From: Pseudomonadota bacterium
Lineage (GTDB): Bacteria; Desulfobacterota; Desulfobacteria; Desulfobacterales; Desulfobacteraceae
Assembly: GCA_018816605.1 (NCBI GenBank)
Contig: JAHIVS010000083.1
Location: 1-6,285, forward strand
Reading direction: 5' to 3'
Length of the DNA stretch: 6,285 bases
Numbering within the stretch: the stretch's first letter is position 1; the number at the start of each line of letters is the position of its first letter. The notes under the pieces are model-generated. The model had not been told where the DNA came from and ran no database searches. It saw only the letters and a program-made list of their open reading frames with translations. This document shows positions 1 to 5,836 of the stretch, in pieces. The position numbers and the translations under genes are program-made.

Positions 1-176
1 ATCTCATTGTCATCGGAGGAAAGAATTAATTTGTCTATATAGTTGGATGTCCGGGCAGCCTCAATTATCCATGCGATAAGGGGTTTTCCCCCTGCGCATT
101 TAATGTTTTTCCCGGGAACGCCTTTTGACCCTCCCCTTGCAGGAATGACAGCAAGTATTTTTTTTTGATTAAACAT
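1..176 (-). CDS. neuA: CMP-nonulosonate synthetase (acylneuraminate cytidylyltransferase), N-terminal part, cut by window edge
   Basis: Only the first 58 residues lie in the window; the family is usually about 220-240 residues. The enzyme transfers CMP from CTP to a sialic- or legionaminic-type acid, the last cytoplasmic step before glycosyl transfer. The sequence shows a beta strand followed by the nucleotide-binding signature AVIPARGGSKGVPGKNIK (residues 9-26, with R14, GSKG and KN), then GKPLIAW (30-36), and a strand ending LSSDD (52-56), which matches the STDD region of the family. The ATG at 174-176 is directly preceded by an in-frame TGA, so no upstream extension is possible. Its ribosome binding site is weak (an AAAGAAAAGA stretch). 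Codons 4-7 contain nine consecutive A residues. The context of legB, legC and legG homologues makes legionaminic acid the likely substrate (LegF role), but specificity cannot be read from this fragment. Confidence 0.92.
   Translation of the reverse strand, partial: MFNQKKILAVIPARGGSKGVPGKNIKCAGGKPLIAWIIEAARTSNYIDKLILSSDDNE
158..166 (-). repeat. A9 homopolymer at codons 4-7 of neuA
   Basis: Nine T residues on the plus strand read as nine A residues in the coding strand, within the codons for Q4, K5, K6 and I7. A one-base change in length by slippage would shift the neuA frame almost at its start. The run is in frame in this sequence. Whether it varies in length in a population is unknown. Confidence 0.85.
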
Positions 177-211
177 TCAATCTTTTCTTTATAAACACTT
201 GCTTATTTTAA
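177..211 (-). other. AT-rich 35-nt spacer between the SIS gene and neuA
   Basis: This is the only real intergenic gap in the operon. It is strongly AT-rich, has no inverted repeat that would form a terminator, and has no pair of promoter boxes I would defend; a TATAAA is present, but without a convincing -35 element. It contains the weak purine-rich ribosome binding stretch of neuA. Read-through from the upstream genes is the simplest interpretation. Confidence 0.6.
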
Positions 212-799
212 TCATTTATTTCCTTCCTGCCACAAAGATTCGATCACGCTGTGAAGAATTGCTTCGTGGCTTAATTCAACCATACCGAAAAGATCAGCCG
301 CCACAAAAAAAGACAGATCGCTTTTCATCTTCCACAGACGATTGTTATCGTTAAAACCGCTGAGGGTTATAAGATGCAGACCCTTTCTCACTGCCATTTG
401 TGCACACAAAACAATATTTTCAGAATTACCTGAGCTTGAAATAGCAATTAACAGATCTTTAGGTCTTACAAGTATCTCAAGGGGCTTAAGATAAACATTC
501 TCATACCCAAAATCATTTGCCATACAGGTCATTAGGGAAGCATCTCCTAAAAAAAAAGATCTAACCCCAAGTTTATTGAGCAGATCCTGGGACAAATGGG
601 AGCAAATTGCTGCACTCCCTCCGTTACCCACCCACCAGACAGATGCACCGGATTGAATCGAATCTTGAAAAATCCGGGCGGCGGCGTTTAAGCCATCTTC
701 CAGACAGATGTCTTTTGTTTTGATTTTGCATTTTGCAGACAAAATCGTCTGATTTAATTTTTTCAGCCAGTCGTACGGATAAGAATTCGTCAACACCAT
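212..799 (-). CDS. SIS-domain phosphosugar isomerase/binding protein, GmhA-like
   Basis: This 195-residue protein is one SIS domain, about the length of GmhA (sedoheptulose-7-phosphate isomerase, about 192). Phosphosugar-binding motifs are GNGGS (58-62), ANDFGYEN (94-101) and ISSSGNSEN (120-128). Aligned by eye with E. coli GmhA, His61 is kept as H68 and the catalytic His180 as H183. Glu65 appears as D72 and Gln172 as E175. It may therefore act on another phosphosugar, or only bind one as DiaA-like proteins do. It starts 6 nt after ptmE ends, with no clear Shine-Dalgarno sequence, so it is probably translated by coupling. Its place between ptmE and neuA suggests a role in supplying or sensing the pathway's phosphosugar, possibly a ketose/aldose interconversion before the PtmE step; that is inference. 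No heptose kinase or phosphatase is in the window, which argues against a complete heptose pathway here. G+C is about 42% by hand count, lower than the upstream genes. Confidence 0.85.
   Translation of the reverse strand: MVLTNSYPYDWLKKLNQTILSAKCKIKTKDICLEDGLNAAARIFQDSIQSGASVWWVGNGGSAAICSHLSQDLLNKLGVRSFFLGDASLMTCMANDFGYENVYLKPLEILVRPKDLLIAISSSGNSENIVLCAQMAVRKGLHLITLSGFNDNNRLWKMKSDLSFFVAADLFGMVELSHEAILHSVIESLWQEGNK
549..557 (-). repeat. T9 homopolymer inside the SIS gene
   Basis: Nine A residues on the plus strand give nine T residues in the coding strand, covering the end of S81 through F82, F83 and L84. It is in frame here. It is a second slippage-prone run of the same length as the one in neuA. 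Confidence 0.8.
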
Positions 800-805
800 G
801 TTATA

Positions 806-1870
806 TCAACCCCAGAATATTTCTCCATACTCACCGTCAGCCGTCTCAAAATCTCTTTTATGTCCGATGTCCATCCAGTATTCCCGGATCTGAAATACCA
901 CTGTTTTATACTCTTTTTCCATCATCTTATCAAACAGATGGGTCATATCAAAATATTGGTCATCGGGTATCAAATCAATCATATCCGGCTGAAAAACATA
1001 GATGCCCCCATTGACAAAAAACCGTTGAACCGGCTTTTCATCAAGACGCACCAGTCTGTTGCCTTCCTGTTTGATCACACCATAGGGGATCTGCATGTTG
1101 TATTCCCTGACACACATGGTTGCCATGGCTTTGCTGAGCTTGTTGTTGTTGATATGAAATTCCAGCAGCTGCTTAAAATCAACCTTGGTCAAAAGATCCC
1201 CGTTCATCACGATGAACGGCAGGGATGGCTTTTCAGGAAGCAACTTGATGCTTCCGGCTGTCCCAAGCCTTTGGGTTTCCCTCAGGTATTCAATACTGAC
1301 ACCCCATTTAGAGCCGTCCCCAAAATATTTTTCGATCATGTCGGCTTTATAATTCACTGAAATATAAAAGGTATCAAATCCTTTGTTGACAAACACTTCC
1401 AGAATCGTTTCAAGCAGGGGGGTCCCCCCGACCTTTAACAGCGGTTTGGGGCAGTCTTCGGTTAAGGGGCGAAGCCTTGTGCCAAGGCCTCCGGCCATGA
1501 GAACAACAGGGTTTTTATTTTTCTTTTCTTTCAGGATATCCCTTAAAAACATAAGTTCAACAACCCTGCCGTCATGGTCAACAATGGGCAGTTGATTTAT
1601 CAACTGCTCTTTCATGATTTTGTGCATGGTCTTTGGGTCATCATCAATGGAGGCAGTGAGGGGGGACACATAAAAGATACGCTTTACCGGTTCATCCAGG
1701 CTGATGCCCTTCAAGATCCCCCTGCGGATATCTCCGTCTGTAACCGTTCCAAGGAGCTTGTTGTCAGAATCGACCACAACGGCGATCTGAAGCGCACTCT
1801 TGTCGATAACGGCTATGGTCTCTTTTATAGAGGTTTCAGGCCCGACCAATGTTTTTCTCCAATCTTTCAT
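806..1870 (-). CDS. ptmE: CBS-domain sugar-phosphate nucleotidyltransferase, PtmE-type
   Basis: This 354-residue protein is predicted to transfer a nucleotide to a sugar 1-phosphate. Campylobacter PtmE, which has the same architecture, is a glucosamine-1-phosphate guanylyltransferase in legionaminic acid synthesis. Two CBS domains fill about residues 5-117; the first includes LLGTVTDGDIRRGIL (39-53). A Rossmann-like NTP-transferase domain follows from about 121, with LMAGGLGTRLRPLT (124-137), PKPLLKVGG (141-149), RLGTAGS (201-207), the metal-binding NGD (223-225), DEKP (277-280), NGGIYVF (287-293) and YWMDIG (331-336). All family motifs look intact. The ATG overlaps the neuC stop as ATGA and has AGGTAG four bases upstream. 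CBS domains usually bind adenine nucleotides, so activity could respond to cell energy state. GTP versus another NTP, and GlcN-1-P versus GlcNAc-1-P, cannot be decided from sequence. Confidence 0.85.
   Translation of the reverse strand: MKDWRKTLVGPETSIKETIAVIDKSALQIAVVVDSDNKLLGTVTDGDIRRGILKGISLDEPVKRIFYVSPLTASIDDDPKTMHKIMKEQLINQLPIVDHDGRVVELMFLRDILKEKKNKNPVVLMAGGLGTRLRPLTEDCPKPLLKVGGTPLLETILEVFVNKGFDTFYISVNYKADMIEKYFGDGSKWGVSIEYLRETQRLGTAGSIKLLPEKPSLPFIVMNGDLLTKVDFKQLLEFHINNNKLSKAMATMCVREYNMQIPYGVIKQEGNRLVRLDEKPVQRFFVNGGIYVFQPDMIDLIPDDQYFDMTHLFDKMMEKEYKTVVFQIREYWMDIGHKRDFETADGEYGEIFWG
1867..1870 (-). other. neuC/ptmE ATGA start-stop overlap
   Basis: The ptmE ATG shares bases with the neuC TGA stop. 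This is the classical arrangement for translational re-initiation. Confidence 0.9.
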
Positions 1871-3063
1871 TTTTCTACCTGCATATCCCTGTTTGATGTT
1901 GATTTGTATCTGATATCAAAAAATTCTTTTTTCAGGATATCTTTTAAATCGGCCTTTTCCAATATTTCCTTAATTTTTTTAGCGGTGCCGGATTTTTCAA
2001 AGGGCAGGGTCATGGTGGACAAACCCCATTGAAACGCTTGGGTATTTATCCTTTCCAGGGCAGCCAGTATTGCTTCCTTGGAAGGATCGCAGTCCACAAT
2101 GCTTTGAACCCTACTTCTTCCCTTCTGCCGGTCTCCGATATTAATGGTGGGAACTTTAAGGGCGGGTGCTTCAAGGATACCGCTGGAAGAGTTTCCGATA
2201 ACCGCATCACACAACCGCATTGCGGACAGATACCTCAGGTATCCAAGGGATGGCACCCCAAGGCATTGACCGGGGTGACGCTTTTTGTATTCCTCCTGCA
2301 TTTCATTGATCCCCCTGCCGCCGGTATCTGCATTTGATCCCGTGAAAATCAATTTATAATGGGGATACTGGTCCAATGCTGCCAAAAGCTGCTCAAACTG
2401 ATCCTTAGCACCTTTTTTTTCCAGGGTTACCGGATGGAAGGTGACCAGGAAAAACGGCTTGTCCAGTTTGAAATTCAATGAACCTTCCAGCTCTTCCCGC
2501 CCCATGAATTTTAATCGCCTGATATTTTCAACCCCCAAGGCACCCACATTATAGACATGCCCGGGTTGCTCACCCATCTGGATAATTCTGTGTCTATACG
2601 CTTCACAACAGGGAAAATGAAGATGCGCCATCTTGGTGATGCCATGGCGAAACGCTTCATCAATGGCTCCCTGTGTTGATTCACCCCCATGGATATGGGC
2701 AATGGGAATACAAGAGACCTGGGCTGCGACAGCACAGCAGAACGCCTCAAACCGGTCACCCAGGACCACCACCATGTCCGGCGCATGTTCCGCAAAGAAC
2801 TTGCCGTATTCGGAAATGGCGATGCCCATGGAATGGCAGACGCCCTCTGAAGAATCATCTGTAAGCTCTATATCCACACATCTGTCGGGTCCAAATCCAT
2901 CCCTAATAATTTCCTCAATGGTCATTCCCTGGTCCGAAACCAGATGGGTTCCGCTGACCAGCAGTTGCAACACAAGTTCCGGGCTCGCATGGATCTGTCT
3001 GATCAGATTCCTTAAAAGACCGTATTCCGCCCGGGTGGAGGTATATACACATATTTTACGCAT
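1867..3063 (-). CDS. neuC: Hydrolysing UDP/GDP-sugar 2-epimerase, NeuC/LegG-type
   Basis: This 398-residue cytoplasmic enzyme has a two-domain GT-B-like fold. The family removes the nucleotide and inverts C2. In the legionaminic branch the substrate is NDP-2,4-diacetamido-2,4,6-trideoxyglucose and the product is the free manno sugar for LegI. Motifs in order are TSTRAEYGLL (8-17), VVLGDRFEA (99-107, D103), HIHGGE (123-128, E128), DEAFRHGITKMAHLHF (135-150), YNVGALGVENI (171-181), VTFHPVT (207-213, H210), GNSSSGILEAP (290-300) and INIGDRQKGR (307-316). It overlaps the neuB stop by eight bases (ATGCGTAA) and has only a weak ribosome binding site, so coupling is likely. The C-terminus (from about 378) carries a polar tail, slightly longer than most members. 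Sialic-acid NeuC (UDP-GlcNAc to ManNAc) is the alternative; the adjacent legB and legC genes favour the LegG role. Confidence 0.93.
   Translation of the reverse strand: MRKICVYTSTRAEYGLLRNLIRQIHASPELVLQLLVSGTHLVSDQGMTIEEIIRDGFGPDRCVDIELTDDSSEGVCHSMGIAISEYGKFFAEHAPDMVVVLGDRFEAFCCAVAAQVSCIPIAHIHGGESTQGAIDEAFRHGITKMAHLHFPCCEAYRHRIIQMGEQPGHVYNVGALGVENIRRLKFMGREELEGSLNFKLDKPFFLVTFHPVTLEKKGAKDQFEQLLAALDQYPHYKLIFTGSNADTGGRGINEMQEEYKKRHPGQCLGVPSLGYLRYLSAMRLCDAVIGNSSSGILEAPALKVPTINIGDRQKGRSRVQSIVDCDPSKEAILAALERINTQAFQWGLSTMTLPFEKSGTAKKIKEILEKADLKDILKKEFFDIRYKSTSNRDMQVEK
1875..1880 (-). promoter_or_regulatory. Ribosome binding site of ptmE
   Basis: AGGTAG lies inside the last codons of neuC and ends four bases before the ptmE ATG. 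It supports the ATG at 1868-1870 as the start. Confidence 0.6.
3056..3063 (-). other. neuB/neuC 8-nt overlap
   Basis: The shared bases ATGCGTAA contain the neuC start and the neuB stop. The same eight-base spacing recurs at the legB/legC and legC/neuD junctions. Confidence 0.9.
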
Positions 3064-4069
3064 CGATCAGATCATCTTTTTTATAATTTTTTTGGGCGCT
3101 CTTGCCAATAATTTCATCCCATTTCATGGGGCTGATTCCGGTTCCCGGTCTTTTGGATGTCAGATTGTCCCGGGTAAATGTATCTCCGACAGAAATAGGG
3201 CAGGCGGCTACGATGCTTTTCCGGGCAATGCAAATATTTTTTTTCTCCGACGGGCTTGGTTCTTTTATGCCATTGCCAAGGGCCCTCTCAACATTTCTGA
3301 CAGCCCTGACCATCCGGGCCAGCTCGCCGGGTGAAAGGGAGGCCCTGTGATCGGGGCCGGCCAGATTTTTATCCAGGGTAAAATGTTTTTCCAGAACCAC
3401 AGCGCCCATGGCAACTGCGGCAATGGGAATCTCAATGCCGTTTGTGTGATCAGAGTATCCGATTCTGACCCCGGGGAAGGCATCCTTTATGGTTTGCATG
3501 GCCCTGAGATTCACATCTTCCATGGGCGTCGGGTATTCAGTATTGCAATGAAGGACCGCTATCTTGTCCAGGCAGATGCCGGCCGTCGTAAACACCAGAA
3601 GCGCTGCCCCGATTTCCTTAAGATCGGCCATTCCCGTTGACACGATGATCTCCTGGCCAGCAGAAGCGATTTCCCTTAAATACGGCAAATTGGTAATTTC
3701 CCCGGAAGGAATTTTCCACCTGCGTATTCCGATTTTCCTGAGCATCCCGATGCTGGTCAGGTCAAAGGGCGTAGACAAAAATTCAATTCCATACAATTTA
3801 CATGTTTCAATCAATTCCAGGTGGGACGCATAAGAGAGTTCCAATTTTTTTAACATTTCAAATTGTGTCTCATTCCGGGTCGATGTTTTTATTTGGTAAT
3901 CCGCCTTGACAGCATCTTTCCTGACCAGGGTATCGGCTGTGAAAGTTTGAAATTTTATGACATCAGCACCGGCCTCTGCAGCAGACTTTACCATTTTTTT
4001 TGCCCGGTCCAGGGATCCGTTATGGTTTACCCCTGCTTCCGCTATTATGAGAACCCGCTCAGGACACAT
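3056..4069 (-). CDS. neuB: Nonulosonic acid synthase (N,N'-diacetyllegionaminate/sialate synthase), NeuB/LegI-type
   Basis: This 337-residue enzyme condenses phosphoenolpyruvate with a 2-acetamido manno sugar to make the nine-carbon acid. It has a TIM barrel (about residues 5-265) and a C-terminal SAF/antifreeze-like domain (about 282-337). Motifs are IAEAGVNHNGS (9-19), VIKFQTF (37-43), FLSTPFD (97-103), WKIPSGEI (118-125), VSTGM (143-147), LHCNTEYPTP (173-182), GYSDHT (204-209), LEKHFTLD (226-233), GPDHRASL (238-245) and KRPGTGISP (306-314). H208 and H229 have the same 21-residue spacing as the Mn-binding His215 and His236 of Neisseria NeuB, and R307 fits its SAF-domain Arg314. All key residues are present. 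It starts in a TAATG overlap with neuD and has AAGGAG eleven bases upstream. Legionaminic rather than sialic specificity is inferred from the neighbours. Confidence 0.95.
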   Translation of the reverse strand: MCPERVLIIAEAGVNHNGSLDRAKKMVKSAAEAGADVIKFQTFTADTLVRKDAVKADYQIKTSTRNETQFEMLKKLELSYASHLELIETCKLYGIEFLSTPFDLTSIGMLRKIGIRRWKIPSGEITNLPYLREIASAGQEIIVSTGMADLKEIGAALLVFTTAGICLDKIAVLHCNTEYPTPMEDVNLRAMQTIKDAFPGVRIGYSDHTNGIEIPIAAVAMGAVVLEKHFTLDKNLAGPDHRASLSPGELARMVRAVRNVERALGNGIKEPSPSEKKNICIARKSIVAACPISVGDTFTRDNLTSKRPGTGISPMKWDEIIGKSAQKNYKKDDLIDA

Positions 4070-4071
4070 TA
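4069..4071 (-). other. neuD/neuB TAATG junction
   Basis: The neuD TAA stop and the neuB ATG share one base (4069). This is a re-initiation type junction. Confidence 0.9.
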
Positions 4072-4695
4072 ATTTAGGGTCTCCTTAACCAACCGCCCGT
4101 CTTTTTCACTGCAGATAAGGCTCCCTGCCTTATAAAAATGGTTATCCGGCAAGCGTATCCCCTGAACGATGGTGGTATTGGAGCCCACAAAGCTGCCGGA
4201 TCCGATCACGGCACCCCCATTTACCACTGCGGCGGTGGAAACATGGGTATGATCCCCTATTGTCACATCGTGTTCGACAAGGCATTGGGTATTTAAAATA
4301 CAATTGTGTCCGATGCGGGCCCCGGCATTTACAATTGCCCGGTGCATGACGATGGACCCTTCGCCGATACTGGCATGCTGTGAAACATGGGCCAGGGAAG
4401 AAACAATAACGGGCAACACAAACCCGAGCTTTTTCACAAGGTTAAAAATCTCCTGGCGGGTACGGGATGATCCCATCTGACCGACGGTGATCAAAGCACA
4501 ATCATAGATATTTTTTAAAGCTTCAAGGTCATTGTCATACCCCAGGACCGGATATCCCAGTATTGATTTTGCTTTATTGCTTCCTGACTGTTCCACTATC
4601 CCCACAACTTTGAACTCCTGGCCGCTATCAATAACGTCAATGCAGGAGCGGCAATGGCCGCCGCCGCCAATGAGAATTATGTCTCTTTTACCCAT
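4069..4695 (-). CDS. neuD: NeuD/PglD-family acetyltransferase, probable LegH
   Basis: This protein is 208 residues from the ATG at 4693-4695, or 212 from an in-frame GTG at 4705-4707. It is predicted to transfer acetyl from acetyl-CoA to the C4 amine of the LegC product. Positions are counted from the ATG. An N-terminal Rossmann-like sugar-nucleotide domain starts with DIILIGGGGHCRSCID (5-20). A left-handed beta-helix of hexapeptide repeats runs from about residue 103 to 185. The VEH (H142) and HTHVS (H151) histidines have the same nine-residue spacing as the active-site His125 and His134 of Campylobacter PglD. I prefer the ATG because family members begin just before the KxIIIxGxGGH strand and because its 8-nt overlap with legC matches other junctions. 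GAGGAG lies only two bases upstream, so the GTG is not excluded. The lineage also includes sialic acid O-acetyltransferase NeuD; the legC context favours N-acetylation. Confidence 0.87.
   Translation of the reverse strand: MGKRDIILIGGGGHCRSCIDVIDSGQEFKVVGIVEQSGSNKAKSILGYPVLGYDNDLEALKNIYDCALITVGQMGSSRTRQEIFNLVKKLGFVLPVIVSSLAHVSQHASIGEGSIVMHRAIVNAGARIGHNCILNTQCLVEHDVTIGDHTHVSTAAVVNGGAVIGSGSFVGSNTTIVQGIRLPDNHFYKAGSLICSEKDGRLVKETLN
4081..4086 (-). promoter_or_regulatory. Ribosome binding site of neuB
   Basis: AAGGAG in the last codons of neuD lies 11 bases before the neuB ATG. It is the strongest Shine-Dalgarno match in the operon, although its spacing is long. Confidence 0.5.
4688..4695 (-). 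other. legC/neuD 8-nt overlap
   Basis: The shared bases ATGGGTAA hold the preferred neuD start and the legC stop. If the upstream GTG were used, the overlap would be 20 nt. Confidence 0.75.
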
Positions 4696-5836
4696 TGCTC
4701 CTCGCACTGCTTGGCAGGTTTACAATCCTTTTTGCAAGCCACCTGGCATTTTTCAAATCATCCGTCTGACACTCCCCATACATTGGAAGATCCGGCATAA
4801 GTTTCCAGGCAGGCCGGGTTGCAATGCCGGATGCATTTGTTTTTGTTAAAAGGTCGTCCCGCTGGTTTTGATCCGAGGTGATCACTGCATTCAGCCAATA
4901 ATTGCCGGTGCACCCTTGGGGCTCTGCAACAAATTTTGCCCACCCGGATTCCTTAAAAAACGTCTCGTAGGCCCTGGCAAGTTTTCGTTTGTCCATGAGG
5001 ATGCTATCCAATTGCCCAAGCTGGGCGCATGCCAGGGCTGCATTTAAATTGGGCATCCGGAAATTATACCCGATTTCGTCGTGGGAAAATTCCCATTTAT
5101 GAGCGACCTTGGCCGTGGTGGTCAGGTGTTTGGCCCTTTGTGCAAGACTTTTATTGTTTGTGATAATGGCACCGCCGCCGCCGCAGGTGATGGTTTTATT
5201 GCCGTTAAAACTCAAAACCCCCAGCGCACCGAAGGTGGCGCAATGCTGTGTTGAAATCCTTGACCCAAGAGATTCGGCCGCATCTTCAACAACCGCAATC
5301 TCCCAATGGTCTGCCAGTTCCATTATCTGTTTCATCCTGCAGGGGTGGCCAAAGGTATGCATGGGGACAATGGCCGCTATTTTCCGGCCGCTGGTTTTGT
5401 TGATGGTTCCCCGGGCTTTTTTCCGGGCCGTTTGATCCAGAAATTTCTCAAGGGCATCCGGGCACAAACCAAGATTTTCCCTGTTCACATCCACAAACAC
5501 GGGACTGGCATTATTGTGGGCAATGGCATTGGCGGTGGCCACAAAGGTGAGGGGCTGGGTGATGACCTCATCCCCCTTTTCCACGCCGGCCAGTCGTAAT
5601 GCCACCTGGAGGGCCGCAGTGCCATTAACCGTGGCAACGGCATGGCCGGCCCCCAGGTAGGACGCAAGTTCCTGCTCAAACCGGTCAACATATTCACCAA
5701 CACTGGACACAAAGGTTGAATCAATGGCATCCAGCACATACCTTCTGTCCACTTCCGTAAACCGAGGTTCATGGAGCGGTATCCCTTCCTTGGTTTGATA
5801 CCAGTCTTGTATGAAGTTGATAAGATCGCTATACAT
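4688..5836 (-). CDS. legC: PLP-dependent sugar aminotransferase, LegC family
   Basis: This 382-residue enzyme of the DegT/DnrJ/EryC1/StrS (fold type I) family moves an amino group, usually from glutamate, to C4 of the 4-keto-6-deoxy sugar nucleotide made by LegB. An N-terminal stretch (1-30, including PLHEPRF at 20-26) precedes the core, as in LegC-type members. Features are STFVSSVGEYV (40-50), ATVNGTAALQVALRL (68-82), ITQPLTFVATANAI (92-105), PMHTFGHP (158-165), VVEDAAESLGS (182-192, with D185 placed to contact the PLP ring nitrogen), SFNGNKTITCGGGG (209-222, with K214 as the Schiff-base lysine) and GYNFRMPNLNAAL (256-268). All catalytic residues look intact. The ATG overlaps the legB stop by eight bases and has no clear ribosome binding site. 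The middle of the gene has about 56% G+C by hand count, the highest region counted. Confidence 0.93.
   Translation of the reverse strand: MYSDLINFIQDWYQTKEGIPLHEPRFTEVDRRYVLDAIDSTFVSSVGEYVDRFEQELASYLGAGHAVATVNGTAALQVALRLAGVEKGDEVITQPLTFVATANAIAHNNASPVFVDVNRENLGLCPDALEKFLDQTARKKARGTINKTSGRKIAAIVPMHTFGHPCRMKQIMELADHWEIAVVEDAAESLGSRISTQHCATFGALGVLSFNGNKTITCGGGGAIITNNKSLAQRAKHLTTTAKVAHKWEFSHDEIGYNFRMPNLNAALACAQLGQLDSILMDKRKLARAYETFFKESGWAKFVAEPQGCTGNYWLNAVITSDQNQRDDLLTKTNASGIATRPAWKLMPDLPMYGECQTDDLKNARWLAKRIVNLPSSARSNG
4698..4703 (-). promoter_or_regulatory. GAGGAG near the neuD start
   Basis: This is a strong Shine-Dalgarno-like core only two bases before the preferred ATG. It would lie inside the gene if the GTG were used. 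Its close spacing is why the neuD start is left slightly open. Confidence 0.4.
5829..5836 (-). other. legB/legC 8-nt overlap
   Basis: The shared bases ATGTATAG hold the legC start and the legB TAG stop. Confidence 0.9.

Noticed and set aside
177..211. Possible internal promoter or terminator before neuA
   Set aside because: It is AT-rich with a TATAAA, but has no credible -35 partner and no GC-rich hairpin followed by a T-run. At 35 nt it is too short to argue more.
212..1870. Heptose (GmhA/HddC-like) sub-pathway
   Set aside because: The SIS plus nucleotidyltransferase pair resembles it superficially. However, the transferase has CBS domains of PtmE type, no HddA kinase or GmhB phosphatase is present, and the SIS active-site residues differ.
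1529..1950. Imperfect repeat sharing TTTCAGGATATC near 1530 and 1930
   Set aside because: Both copies encode the similar peptides LRDILKE (ptmE) and LKDILKK (neuC). The match is short and explained by coding sequence, not by a repeat element.
1574..2032. Plus-strand open frame opposite the ptmE/neuC junction
   Set aside because: It is antisense to intact, motif-rich genes, with no family resemblance and no convincing ribosome binding site.
2511..2858. Minus-strand open frame inside neuC in another frame
   Set aside because: It reads the same bases as the conserved HIHGGE and GDRFE region out of frame. NeuC is uninterrupted, so this is not a frameshift remnant.
2633..3334. Long open frame on the plus strand (233 codons) opposite neuC and neuB
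   Set aside because: It lies antisense to two strongly conserved enzymes, spans their junction, has no recognisable motifs and looks like a codon-bias shadow.
5485..5772. Minus-strand open frame inside legC in another frame
   Set aside because: It is an out-of-frame shadow of the conserved LegC N-terminal region, with low-complexity Pro/Leu-rich content.
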